Below are positions 35,611-44,186 of a stretch of 64,000 nt of DNA, one piece after another. Position 1 is the stretch's first letter, and every line of letters starts with the position of its first letter. The stretch is from positions 1-64,000 of the forward strand of contig CAMOTI010000157.1 in assembly GCA_946625675.1 (NCBI GenBank). Direction: 5' to 3'. This DNA is from an uncultured Prevotellaceae bacterium. Lineage in GTDB: Bacteria; Bacteroidota; Bacteroidia; Bacteroidales; Bacteroidaceae. The notes beneath the pieces are model-generated. The model had not been told where the DNA came from and made no database searches. It worked only from the letters and a program-made list of their open reading frames with translations. The translations under genes were made by a program, and so were the position numbers.

Positions 35611-35648
35611 CAAATGTAAATAAACTGCTCACTGTTCACTTTTCACTT
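35611..35648 (-). promoter_or_regulatory. AGTGAA array and promoter of peptide gene 3
   Basis: On the minus strand AGTGAAAGTGAAAAGTGAAC and more units lead into TACATTTG (35618-35611). The leader after it (GGATAGGCTTTTCGCTGTT) is nearly the same as at peptide gene 2. Confidence 0.55.
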
Positions 35649-38600
35649 TCACTTAATTACCACTTTCTTGCCGTTCACGATATAGATACCCTTACCAGGC
35701 TTCGTCACACGGCGACCCGACAGGTCATAAATCACAATCGGCCTGTCTGCCTCATCATCATTTACACCGATGATGCCGGTAGGCGTGTCGTCGTCGAACA
35801 TCGACAATGCCTTTGTCGTTATGCCGCTAATCTCAAGATAGCCACGGCCGACAGTCACGGTTCCTGTATCATTCAGCATGTAGAAGCCCACTCCGGAAGC
35901 ACCGGTATTAAGAACATAGATATTGCCGTTTCCATACACGGTCTCCGTAGTTGGAATCAGGTCATTACCTGCCCAATCTGAAGCATTCGTCACTATCTCA
36001 GAGGCAAAAATCTCTCCAGCAGTACCCTTGATAAGTCCGGCGGTGCCTTGAGGCAAAATGCCGTCGCTCACGAGCGTGGTCGTCACGTTCTTCTTGTCGC
36101 TGTCTACCGCTACCTTATAAAGTTCCAGTCCGCTCTTCGAGAAGTCAAGCGATGCCAGCTGGTAGTTCAGCGTGCTGTAACCCAGCGTGCCCACCTTGGC
36201 GCCTATCTCAGAAGTATAGCTGGTGGACGACGACATACAGCCGTCATAACTTGCTGTCACAGTCAACGTGCCAGGCTCTGTGAAGGTGTAAGTCGACAGG
36301 TCGGTGGCTTCCTTCGTAGACGTGATATAGATATTGTCAATCTTAGTGTCGCCATAGCCTCGGCCGTCAAGCACAAAGATGCCGTAGGCTTCTGTGCTCG
36401 TGCCGGAAGGGATGGAGAAGGTGCCGCTGGCCACGACTGTTGTGCCTTGCGTCAAGGTGTAACTTGCTGTTCTTGCCACTTGATTCACCACGATATTGTA
36501 ATGTATCCAAGCTTTGCTGATTGAGACTGCTGTTGTCTCATTTATCGTAAAATCCTGGCTGTTGGCTGCTGTCATGCGGTAAAGATAGTTTGTTCCTGCC
36601 GCATTACACTTATCACCATTGTAACCATATCCTACATTTCTATTAGTAGGAATGACTGCACCCTTGCTCATCACGACAAAATCCGTGGCACTCCGGTTTG
36701 CAGTATTTCCAGCTGTGATATAAGCGTCAAAATCAATTGTATAATTGTCAACATCTGAAAGGTCTGTAGCAAACAAGGTATACATGGATCGATTAGCTGC
36801 AATAGTGCCCATATTATGGTGAATGTAATTCCCATATGTTGCATCTCCTGTCACCAGTTCAAGTGTTCCTCCACCATTTGTCCAGCTGCTCGCGTCAGTG
36901 GCACTCTCATAATTCTGAGCATACAAGTTAGTCGTCGTGCTGGTCTTGTAAACATAGATATTGTCTATTCCAGCTCCACCAGGTGCATAGTTATACCGAC
37001 CGTTGCGCACATAGATGCCGTCGCAATAAGCACTCTCGCCGTCGGGAAGCGTGTATGAGCCGGAAGTAACCACATCTGTGGAGCCTTTCGGACTGATGGA
37101 GTAGCCTACTGTTCCAGCACTGGCATCCACACTGAGCGTGAAGTGATACCAGGTGGAGTTTGCCAGGGTGACTGTATTTGACGCATCCTCGTTGATTGTG
37201 AATGTTGTAGAACCCTCACCTCGCATCATATAGAACAGATAGGGATTATGTGTCCACTGGGAACTCGAGTTATAATTATATCCCCAGTTGTATTGCCATG
37301 ATGCTAAATGGCTCTCACTCATCACCACAAAGTTGGTAGTTTTCGATGCATTGTTGAAGTAAGCGTCAAATTCTATATTATAGTTCATCACGCCGTCATA
37401 GTCTGCAGTAATCCTTGTCCAGTCACCACGGTCAGCTGAAGACTGCATACCAATACACTGACCATCGCTGTTGGTATAAGTCGGAGTGAAGATATAACTG
37501 TTGTTATTGTTCACCCAATAGTCTGACGAAGTCGTGCTGCCCTCAAAGTCTTCGAAGAACAAAGTGTTGTCTATTGCTGTCTCTGTACCATCCAATGCGG
37601 TGAACACAGCCGAAAGATTCGGAGTCACTGTGTTTCCGTTGTAACTGAACGTGTTGTTCGTGATGCTCACTGTTGGATAATACACGTTCAGGTCGGTCTC
37701 GTTCCAAGATGTCCGTGCAATTTCAGGAGCAGGGCACTCCACAGCCACGCCGGTGCCAATCTTCAGATACCAACTGCCGTCGTTCCATACCAGCTCGTAA
37801 GTATAGTTGTCCAGTCCCTCGACAACGAAATTGGTGAAATCGGCCTCATTGGTCATTGTGCCGAGAAGATACATTCCGTCGGCAAGTGTGCCCTGAGGTA
37901 CGAATTCCAGGACTGGTTTCAAGTATTCCGGGCCGTAAGTCTCCCAATTTTCTCCCGACACACTGTTGCCTGCGAGTGTCTCAACATTCACATGGTCGGC
38001 TGTGATGTTGTTGCCGAACACGTCTATCTGAAGGCGGGCTCCATAATTCATCGTCAGCATTGTTGTGGTGATGTCACCCTTGCTGCCCTCGCCACCAGGA
38101 GTGATGGTGGAGGCATACAGCGATTCGATTCCGCCACCGAAAGTGCCGCCGTTCGTGTTCAGCGTAGTAAAGCGGTTCATCCATACAGGACTGCTCGACA
38201 ATGTGCCGTCGAACTCAAGGGTACCGGCCCATATCTGGGTGTTGCCAGTGTAAGTATGAGTGTTGGAGGCCATCTTCAGGATTCCGTCACCCTGCTTGAC
38301 CATGTGCATGCAGCCGGTCAGCGCGCCGCCGGTCAGTGTGTGGGTGTAATAAGTGCGGTTGATGGCAGGCAAGTTGGAAGCACCAATATTGCCGTCTGTC
38401 TTCACCTTCGTACCGCTCGTGCCGTTCACGTCTGTGCCTTGAACCCAGCTCGGTGCATTGTCTATAAGCACCCAAGGAGCAGCGCCGTCACTCACGCTTA
38501 TGGTCATGTTGCCGGTCTCGGCCATCAGCAGCTGCTTGTCGTTATGGGTTGAGCTGATGCTGCCACCATTGCCGATTTCTGTCCTGCCCTGCATCGTATA

Positions 38601-40523
38601 TGGCGGAGGGGCCACTGTATATCCTTCCAACTCACCGAGGAAATAGCTGACGTGAGGCGGCTGATTGTAGGCATGCATCTGCCATACCATCGCCTGGCGG
38701 TACTGGTGGTCGAACCATAGGCTCGGCATATTGTAGGAGGTTTCCATTCCCGTAGTATAAACACGGACGTTCTGACCGCATCTCAAGACAATTTCCTCGC
38801 GCCAGTCACCTATCAGGTCACCCTGGAAGCAAGGAACATTCTTCGTCCAGCTGTTCATATTGCAGTCTGAAGATGTGAACAAACGACCTACACCGGGCTT
38901 ATCAACTTTGGCGTTACCCTCTGTTCCAGGAGAGTTCAGTATCTCGGAACACAGGTCACCATCCCAGTAGATACGAAAGTTAAGGTCGCTCCAAGCGATA
39001 AAATCACCAAGAACGGACAAACTACCATTGGTCACACTGCTCATCATCGAAGAAGCGACCGAACGGCCCTGACTGCCAGGATAGCCGTTAGTGAAATTAG
39101 CCATCAGGCAGCGGCCGTCATCGCCCGTTTTGCCCTCTCCATCTGGATTTGTATGTTTCCACAACACCTCACTCGTGGTAGCGTCACGGTAGTTGCTGCC
39201 CCAATAAGGGTTTTCTTCAAGGCACCCAAAGAACTCCAAACCCTTGCGATAAGGGTTAAAATCGCTTACATGCTGAGCATCACCATGACCAAAACCACTG
39301 GTGCTCAACCCCTTACCATTATCATCTATCACCATGGAACCATACACAATCTCGTCGCGACCGTCTTCATCGACGTCGGCTATGAGATAATTATGATAGC
39401 CGTTGCCATACCAGGGACTGCCCGAGTTATTGCAGGCCCATGTCCATGTCTGGGTCCACTGATGAGAGCTGCGGTTCAAATCCATCGCACACATCTTATG
39501 GCGGGTGTAAATTCCGCGGCCCAAGAACAGACTCGGTTTGCGGCCGTCAAGATAGGGGGCTCCCATAAAATATTTACTGGAGCGGTGTCCGTAGTTGTCA
39601 CCCCAGGCCGAGGCACTTTCTCGTGTCAGCGGGTAAGTTGTCACTTGATAGGGATTTCCCGTCTGACCGTTCAGATAAATCAGGTATTCGTTTCCTGTAT
39701 TCGTATAGGTCATATTTGCGGTATGCGTCACCGAATTTCGGGTGTTCACGCTGCTGCTGCCTATCAGATAGGTGCTGCCGTCTGATTTGTGGATGATCAT
39801 ATTGTCGGCACCACGTAACACCACCTCTGCCTTGCCGTCCTCATCCCAGTCATAGGCGATGATGTTCTGCTCTGTGTTGCTGCCGCTCACCATGTTCGGG
39901 CCCAGGTCTATCCACCACATCCTTGTGGCGGCACCGGTCTGCCAGTTCACGTCATAAACATCAAATATGGAATATTCTGTTGTGTTGGACGCCAGATACA
40001 AGTCGTCGTCATCTGTTGTGTTGATGCGCTTGATGATCATTTCAAGCTGGCCGTCACCGTCCAAGTCGGCGAACTCCGCGTCGTTATTCTGGTAATGGCT
40101 GGTCACGTCATTCCCGTTGCGGTCATACACATTGGACAGAACAATGTCCAGATAGCCGGTCGGACAACGGACATCATATTTATAAACATACTGCGGCCAG
40201 GCTTTCACCGCTGTACACTTCGTCTGCTCCACGCCCTTCACTACCGCAGCAACCTGATACTGGTTGCTGGAGTTGCCACTCACGCTATAACTCGTGGTCG
40301 TCAGGTTGGAAGCCACTTTCGTCCCGTCTTTATAGACGTTGTAAGTCACGTCGAAATACTCATTGGCCAGACGGCGCCAGGTCAGCAAGTTCGTCGTACT
40401 GCTGCCGGAGGAACCGGTCTGCACAACCACCAGGCCTCGGTCAAGGTTGTCCGTCTTGCGCTGCGCATTGGCGTTCATGCAGAAAAAACACAGTATCGCC
40501 AAAGCAAAAATCAGTCGTTTCAT
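35649..40523 (-). CDS. Secreted rhamnogalacturonan lyase PL11, copy 2
   Basis: This 1624-residue protein has a signal peptide (MKRLIFALAILCFFCMNANA) and a PL11 propeller (about 25-645; DNLDRGLVVV, EFADLDGDGQLEMIIKR, YDWDEDGKAEVVLRG, GDWREEIVLR). Autotransporter-type beta-strand repeats follow (about 655-900; TYTGNTQIWAGTLEFDG), then two lectin-like modules (about 990-1195 and 1200-1405), a beta domain and the tail YDLSGRRVTKPGKGIYIVNG-KKVVIK. It shares the tail and several modules with copy 1 but has the extra beta-strand region. Its role is rhamnogalacturonan-I cleavage. A long leader with a terminator precedes it and a small peptide gene follows. Confidence 0.88.
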   Translation of the reverse strand: MKRLIFALAILCFFCMNANAQRKTDNLDRGLVVVQTGSSGSSTTNLLTWRRLANEYFDVTYNVYKDGTKVASNLTTTSYSVSGNSSNQYQVAAVVKGVEQTKCTAVKAWPQYVYKYDVRCPTGYLDIVLSNVYDRNGNDVTSHYQNNDAEFADLDGDGQLEMIIKRINTTDDDDLYLASNTTEYSIFDVYDVNWQTGAATRMWWIDLGPNMVSGSNTEQNIIAYDWDEDGKAEVVLRGADNMIIHKSDGSTYLIGSSSVNTRNSVTHTANMTYTNTGNEYLIYLNGQTGNPYQVTTYPLTRESASAWGDNYGHRSSKYFMGAPYLDGRKPSLFLGRGIYTRHKMCAMDLNRSSHQWTQTWTWACNNSGSPWYGNGYHNYLIADVDEDGRDEIVYGSMVIDDNGKGLSTSGFGHGDAQHVSDFNPYRKGLEFFGCLEENPYWGSNYRDATTSEVLWKHTNPDGEGKTGDDGRCLMANFTNGYPGSQGRSVASSMMSSVTNGSLSVLGDFIAWSDLNFRIYWDGDLCSEILNSPGTEGNAKVDKPGVGRLFTSSDCNMNSWTKNVPCFQGDLIGDWREEIVLRCGQNVRVYTTGMETSYNMPSLWFDHQYRQAMVWQMHAYNQPPHVSYFLGELEGYTVAPPPYTMQGRTEIGNGGSISSTHNDKQLLMAETGNMTISVSDGAAPWVLIDNAPSWVQGTDVNGTSGTKVKTDGNIGASNLPAINRTYYTHTLTGGALTGCMHMVKQGDGILKMASNTHTYTGNTQIWAGTLEFDGTLSSSPVWMNRFTTLNTNGGTFGGGIESLYASTITPGGEGSKGDITTTMLTMNYGARLQIDVFGNNITADHVNVETLAGNSVSGENWETYGPEYLKPVLEFVPQGTLADGMYLLGTMTNEADFTNFVVEGLDNYTYELVWNDGSWYLKIGTGVAVECPAPEIARTSWNETDLNVYYPTVSITNNTFSYNGNTVTPNLSAVFTALDGTETAIDNTLFFEDFEGSTTSSDYWVNNNNSYIFTPTYTNSDGQCIGMQSSADRGDWTRITADYDGVMNYNIEFDAYFNNASKTTNFVVMSESHLASWQYNWGYNYNSSSQWTHNPYLFYMMRGEGSTTFTINEDASNTVTLANSTWYHFTLSVDASAGTVGYSISPKGSTDVVTSGSYTLPDGESAYCDGIYVRNGRYNYAPGGAGIDNIYVYKTSTTTNLYAQNYESATDASSWTNGGGTLELVTGDATYGNYIHHNMGTIAANRSMYTLFATDLSDVDNYTIDFDAYITAGNTANRSATDFVVMSKGAVIPTNRNVGYGYNGDKCNAAGTNYLYRMTAANSQDFTINETTAVSISKAWIHYNIVVNQVARTASYTLTQGTTVVASGTFSIPSGTSTEAYGIFVLDGRGYGDTKIDNIYITSTKEATDLSTYTFTEPGTLTVTASYDGCMSSSTSYTSEIGAKVGTLGYSTLNYQLASLDFSKSGLELYKVAVDSDKKNVTTTLVSDGILPQGTAGLIKGTAGEIFASEIVTNASDWAGNDLIPTTETVYGNGNIYVLNTGASGVGFYMLNDTGTVTVGRGYLEISGITTKALSMFDDDTPTGIIGVNDDEADRPIVIYDLSGRRVTKPGKGIYIVNGKKVVIK

Positions 40524-40591
40524 TGTAGTTGTTAAGTTTTTATTTGTTTTTAGTTAAGATCCTCAACTTGTGTGGTCAAAAATTACGAGTC

Positions 40592-40645
40592 AAAAAAAAC
40601 GGGAATCATAGTGCCGCTCCGCCACGGAACAATCCTACAATCCCC
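40592..40645 (-). terminator. Intrinsic terminator inside the leader of PL11 copy 2 (possible attenuator)
   Basis: On the minus strand GGGGAUUGUAG (40645-40635) and CUAUGAUUCCC (40611-40601) pair over 11 positions with G-U wobbles. An inner GUUCCG-UGG-CGGAGC helix sits between them, and UUUUUUUU follows after one base. It lies about 70 nt before the ATG and about 100 nt after the predicted -7 box. Confidence 0.75.
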
Positions 40646-40744
40646 GATATGGTAAGTGTTATTCTGTACAGCCAGAAACTTATATTTTGTCAGTTTTTTA
40701 GTTTAAAAGGTTACATCCTGAAATCCATATTCTGTAAAACTATG

Positions 40745-40767
40745 CAAATTTAGCACATTTTCCCCAC
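40745..40767 (-). promoter_or_regulatory. Promoter of PL11 copy 2 with GTGGGG element
   Basis: On the minus strand TAAATTTG (40752-40745) is preceded at exactly 9 nt by GTGGGG (40767-40762). This implies a leader of about 215 nt. Confidence 0.6.
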
Positions 40768-40945
40768 TAAAAAAAAACGATGACGTAAAAAAAACACGAT
40801 GTAAGTAAAAATGAAAAACAATGCCGTTGTTTTGACAACCACTTGATTGTCTCACACCCATTCTCTTTAGTGTACCACTCCTTTTTTATTTTATTTATCC
40901 TGCGATACCATCCGTATGGTTCTTTAAACTTTAAACATTCATCTT

Positions 40946-42226
40946 TCAACTTAAATTTCCATTTAGATACCTCACCACCGTCGAGTTCCGTTTCGTCAGG
41001 TACTTCCGTGCAGCTTTTCGCAAGTCCTCCGGAATAATAGTCTGGTAGCGTGCCACTTCATTATTTATCCACTCTGCGTCGCCGTAAGCCTCGTAATGCG
41101 CCAGGTTCTGAGCCCGCTGAAGATAGTTGATGCACTGTAACTCGTGGTTGGACTCAAATTTGTTCTTCAGCTTCTCCAGTTCACGCTCGTCGCTCAAATC
41201 CGAAAGCATCGGACGGATCTCATCCCATATTGCCTGCTCACAGGCATCCACGTCTGAACCTTCGGGCAACACGCCCTCTATCAGCAACAAGCCACCATCC
41301 ACGCGCCCAATCACAGAGGCGTCGATCGACAAAAACAACTGACGGTCCTCAACCAGATGGCGGTAGAAACGGCTCGACTTGCCGTTGGCCATCACGTCGC
41401 TCAGCATATCGCAAACACGGAACTCTGGGGCGCTCGCCGACGGTATGTTGAACGCAATCACAATCACGCTGTTAGAAACTTGTCTACGCACTGTCCGCCT
41501 ACGCTGGCGTTGCTGCCGAGGCTCCTGCGCTATCTCGGCAGGAGAAGGGTATGCTTCGGCGTCTGTCAGCCCCAACAACGGAATACGCTCATCAACATCG
41601 ATGTCACCATACCATTTCCTCACCAGCTCCTGCGTGCGCTCCCAGCTGATATTCCCGTCCACCGCGATTATCGCATTATCCGGACGGTAGAAGCGGTGGA
41701 AGAAAGACTTCACCTGATCCATCGTGGCGTCAGCGATATGGCTCAGTTCCAGCCCTATCGTAGGCCAGCGGTAAGGATGAACCTTATACACCGCGTCGAA
41801 CAAAATATGCCCCAGGTCTCCGTAAGGCTGGTTCAGGTAGTTCTGCTTGAACTCCTCCATCACCACCTTACGCTGAACTTCCAGCGACTCGGGAGTGAAA
41901 GCCAGAGAAAGCATGCGGTCGCTCTCAAGCCAGAAGGCCGTCTCGATGTTCTGAGCCGGAACGGTCACATAATAATTCGTGAAGTCGGCGTCGGTGTAGG
42001 CGTTGTTCTCACCACAAGCCGACTGCAATTCCTTGTCGTAGTCCGCCACATGAATCGAGCCGCCGAACATCAGGTGCTCGAACAGATGGGCAAAACCAGT
42101 ATGTTCCGGGGACTCGTTGCGAGAGCCCACCCTATACAATGTATTGACCGCAACCATCTGGGTGTTACGGTCTTCGTGGTGGATCAGCCGCAGTCCGTTA
42201 TTCAGTGTCGTCCGATTGATCTTCAT
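40946..42226 (-). CDS. M16 family zinc peptidase
   Basis: This 426-residue protein is an insulinase/mitochondrial-processing-peptidase-like zinc protease. The inverted zinc motif HLFEH lies near residue 47 (THTGFAHLFEHLMF-like region), and the distal Glu is within ENNAYTDADFTNYYV. The C-terminal half is the second M16 domain. There is no signal peptide, so it acts in the cytoplasm. Its start codon lies inside the end of the upstream CNNM gene (29-nt overlap), pointing to translational coupling. Confidence 0.9.
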   Translation of the reverse strand: MKINRTTLNNGLRLIHHEDRNTQMVAVNTLYRVGSRNESPEHTGFAHLFEHLMFGGSIHVADYDKELQSACGENNAYTDADFTNYYVTVPAQNIETAFWLESDRMLSLAFTPESLEVQRKVVMEEFKQNYLNQPYGDLGHILFDAVYKVHPYRWPTIGLELSHIADATMDQVKSFFHRFYRPDNAIIAVDGNISWERTQELVRKWYGDIDVDERIPLLGLTDAEAYPSPAEIAQEPRQQRQRRRTVRRQVSNSVIVIAFNIPSASAPEFRVCDMLSDVMANGKSSRFYRHLVEDRQLFLSIDASVIGRVDGGLLLIEGVLPEGSDVDACEQAIWDEIRPMLSDLSDERELEKLKNKFESNHELQCINYLQRAQNLAHYEAYGDAEWINNEVARYQTIIPEDLRKAARKYLTKRNSTVVRYLNGNLS

Positions 42227-43340
42227 TGGTGTCTAATCCGTTTGTGGCCATGTCATGCTGAACCTTCTTCCATTGCTGCTTGGCAAGCTCCTGCATGTCC
42301 ACAACCTCGTCTTTCTCGTCCACTATCTCGAAGCCCAGCATCGTCTCAATCACATCTTCCATCGTCACGATACCGCGCATCGAACCATATTCGTCGATAA
42401 TCACGCTGATATGTTCCTTACGCTCAAGCAACTTCTCCCAGATGTTCGACACAGACTCATCCTCGGAGAATGTCAAGACTGGACGGCGCATATCCTTCAA
42501 CGGGATGTCAAACTTGTCTTCGGCCATCCGCTCCAGGATCTCCTGCTTCAGCACGTAGCCGGTCACGTAGTCGTCGTTCTCCTCGCTGTACAGAGGAATA
42601 CGCGAGAACTGGCCGAAGTCCTCCGACTCGTAAAACTCCTTGATGGTCATGTTCTCCTCGGCCATCGAAACCACGCTCGAAGGGGTCATGATCTCGTGGG
42701 CAGTCACGTCGTCAAGACGGAGCAGATTCTGAATCATCTTGTTCTCCTCTTTCTCCAACACGCCCTCCTCGGCACCGGTCGTCACCATCGCGGCTACCTC
42801 CTCACGGCTCACAACCGTCTGGTTGCCGTTTTCCGAAAAACGGTGGGTGAACTTCTGCAAAGGCCACACCACAGGATACGTGATGAATATCATCCCCTTA
42901 ATCATGCTTGAGGCGGGGATGCAAAGCTTGCGCCAATACGACGAGCCCAGCGTCTTAGGGATAATCTCACTGAACATCAATATCAGAAACGTGAACACAC
43001 CGGAAATCACACCGACGCCAGTGGAGTTGAAGAGGCTCGCGGCCTGGGCACCTACCAACGATGCACCAACCGTGTTGGCTATCGTGTTCACAACCAATAT
43101 CGAGGATATCGACTTGTCGATGTCGGTCTTCAGAGTTTTCAGACGAGAAGCGCCTTTCACGCCCTGCTGTTCAAGTGTGTTTATATAATTCATCGGTGTT
43201 GAAAGCAACGTGGCTTCCAACAGAGAGCAAATCGACGAGATGACGATTGCCAATACTATGTACAAAATTAATAATGTTGTGTTTCCCCCGTTATAGCCTA
43301 TGCTAAACAACATTTCCGCGGGGTAAGGGTCTGAGTTCAT
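42198..43340 (-). CDS. CNNM (DUF21) / CBS-pair membrane protein
   Basis: This 380-residue protein has a DUF21/CNNM membrane domain with about four transmembrane segments (about 20-190; ILMFSEIIPKTLGSSY). Two CBS domains follow (about 210-345; VTAHEIMTPSSVVSM, DEYGSMRGIVTMEDVIETMLG). The C-terminal CorC/HlyC domain of longer relatives is missing. Related proteins take part in Mg or Co transport, and some Bacteroidetes members (GldE) in gliding. A short frame-internal ATG at 43313 is an alternative start. Confidence 0.85.
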   Translation of the reverse strand: MNSDPYPAEMLFSIGYNGGNTTLLILYIVLAIVISSICSLLEATLLSTPMNYINTLEQQGVKGASRLKTLKTDIDKSISSILVVNTIANTVGASLVGAQAASLFNSTGVGVISGVFTFLILMFSEIIPKTLGSSYWRKLCIPASSMIKGMIFITYPVVWPLQKFTHRFSENGNQTVVSREEVAAMVTTGAEEGVLEKEENKMIQNLLRLDDVTAHEIMTPSSVVSMAEENMTIKEFYESEDFGQFSRIPLYSEENDDYVTGYVLKQEILERMAEDKFDIPLKDMRRPVLTFSEDESVSNIWEKLLERKEHISVIIDEYGSMRGIVTMEDVIETMLGFEIVDEKDEVVDMQELAKQQWKKVQHDMATNGLDTNEDQSDDTE

Positions 43341-43425
43341 TGAGTTTGAAATTTAAAAAAATATATCGACAACAAAAAGCATAGGAGCAAAACTCTCTGC
43401 TTATGCACTGCATAACAATACTACA

Positions 43426-43456
43426 GTCTTGTCTTCTCGTCTTCTTGTCTTCTTTT
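43426..43456. repeat. CTTGTCTTCT tandem array
   Basis: Three to four units of CTTGTCTTC/TCGTCTTCT lie just 3' of the lipoprotein gene. Confidence 0.65.
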
Positions 43457-43468
43457 ATTCATAAATAA

Positions 43469-44155
43469 TCAATTAGTCTGAATGGAGAAAGAATATCCTC
43501 CGTTTGTTTCTCCTGCAAAGCAGATGCTCACGTCACGGCCAAGGCTGTCCTTCGACAGGTAGTTGTTCTCATCCACCATCTCGTAGCGTACCTGGTCCTT
43601 GCTCTTCAACATAAAGTCATCGTACAAAGCCTTGTCATACACCAAGATGTCGATGCGGGAGCCTTTGTCGTCAAAACGGTCAATCACGCCAACTCCGTCA
43701 TCGCCCTTCTTCGTGAACGCCGTCAGGTCGCTCTTCGAAGAATTGAAGTCCACATTGTAGCCAAGGTAATAAACAACCGGGGCACTCACATAGTTCTCGT
43801 CTGCGTCGGGAATGGCCTCATCAGCGCCATTTTCTCCTGCCTCGGCCATTTCCTCAGTTGTGGCTTCGTCCTGGTATTCGAAGTCAGACTCTTCGGCGGC
43901 TGCCAAGTCCACCATCTCCTTCAAGCCGTAGCTCTGCCAGGGGTTATACTCAGTTCCCTCCCCTTCTTTCTGACGCTCGTATTCCACCAAGTCGGCCAAA
44001 GCCTCGGCTGAGAAGGCATTCGGCTGTTCCTCTGGCTCCGACGACCCTTCGGGCTTCTTGCCGTCGCCACAGCTGCACGACACCATCAGCATCGGAAAAA
44101 CCAATGCCATCAGGATGAATAACTTTCTTTTCAACATCATAACTATATTTTGCAT
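43469..44155 (-). CDS. Acidic lipoprotein of unknown function
   Basis: This 228-residue protein has a signal peptide with lipobox (FPMLMVSCSC, cleavage before the first Cys near residue 27). The N-terminal half of the mature protein is Glu/Ala/Asp-rich and low in complexity (about 30-120). The C-terminal half (about 125-228; YYLGYNVDFNSSKSDLTAF) looks folded. I do not recognise a family. The likely start is one of the Met codons at positions 1, 6 or 7. It lies between the CNNM gene and a CPBP protease on the same strand. Confidence 0.65.
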   Translation of the reverse strand: MQNIVMMLKRKLFILMALVFPMLMVSCSCGDGKKPEGSSEPEEQPNAFSAEALADLVEYERQKEGEGTEYNPWQSYGLKEMVDLAAAEESDFEYQDEATTEEMAEAGENGADEAIPDADENYVSAPVVYYLGYNVDFNSSKSDLTAFTKKGDDGVGVIDRFDDKGSRIDILVYDKALYDDFMLKSKDQVRYEMVDENNYLSKDSLGRDVSICFAGETNGGYSFSIQTN

Positions 44156-44186
44156 AAATGTTCTACAATTTTATAAAAATAACGGC

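Larger units (their letters stand above)
40524..40945. other. Intergenic stretch before PL11 copy 2
   Basis: It holds the long leader with its terminator hairpin (40592-40645), the promoter (40745-40767), and AT-rich DNA up to the M16 peptidase stop. A TTTAAACTTT/CATCTTTCAAC motif at 40923-40955 resembles one at 1903-1930. Confidence 0.6.
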
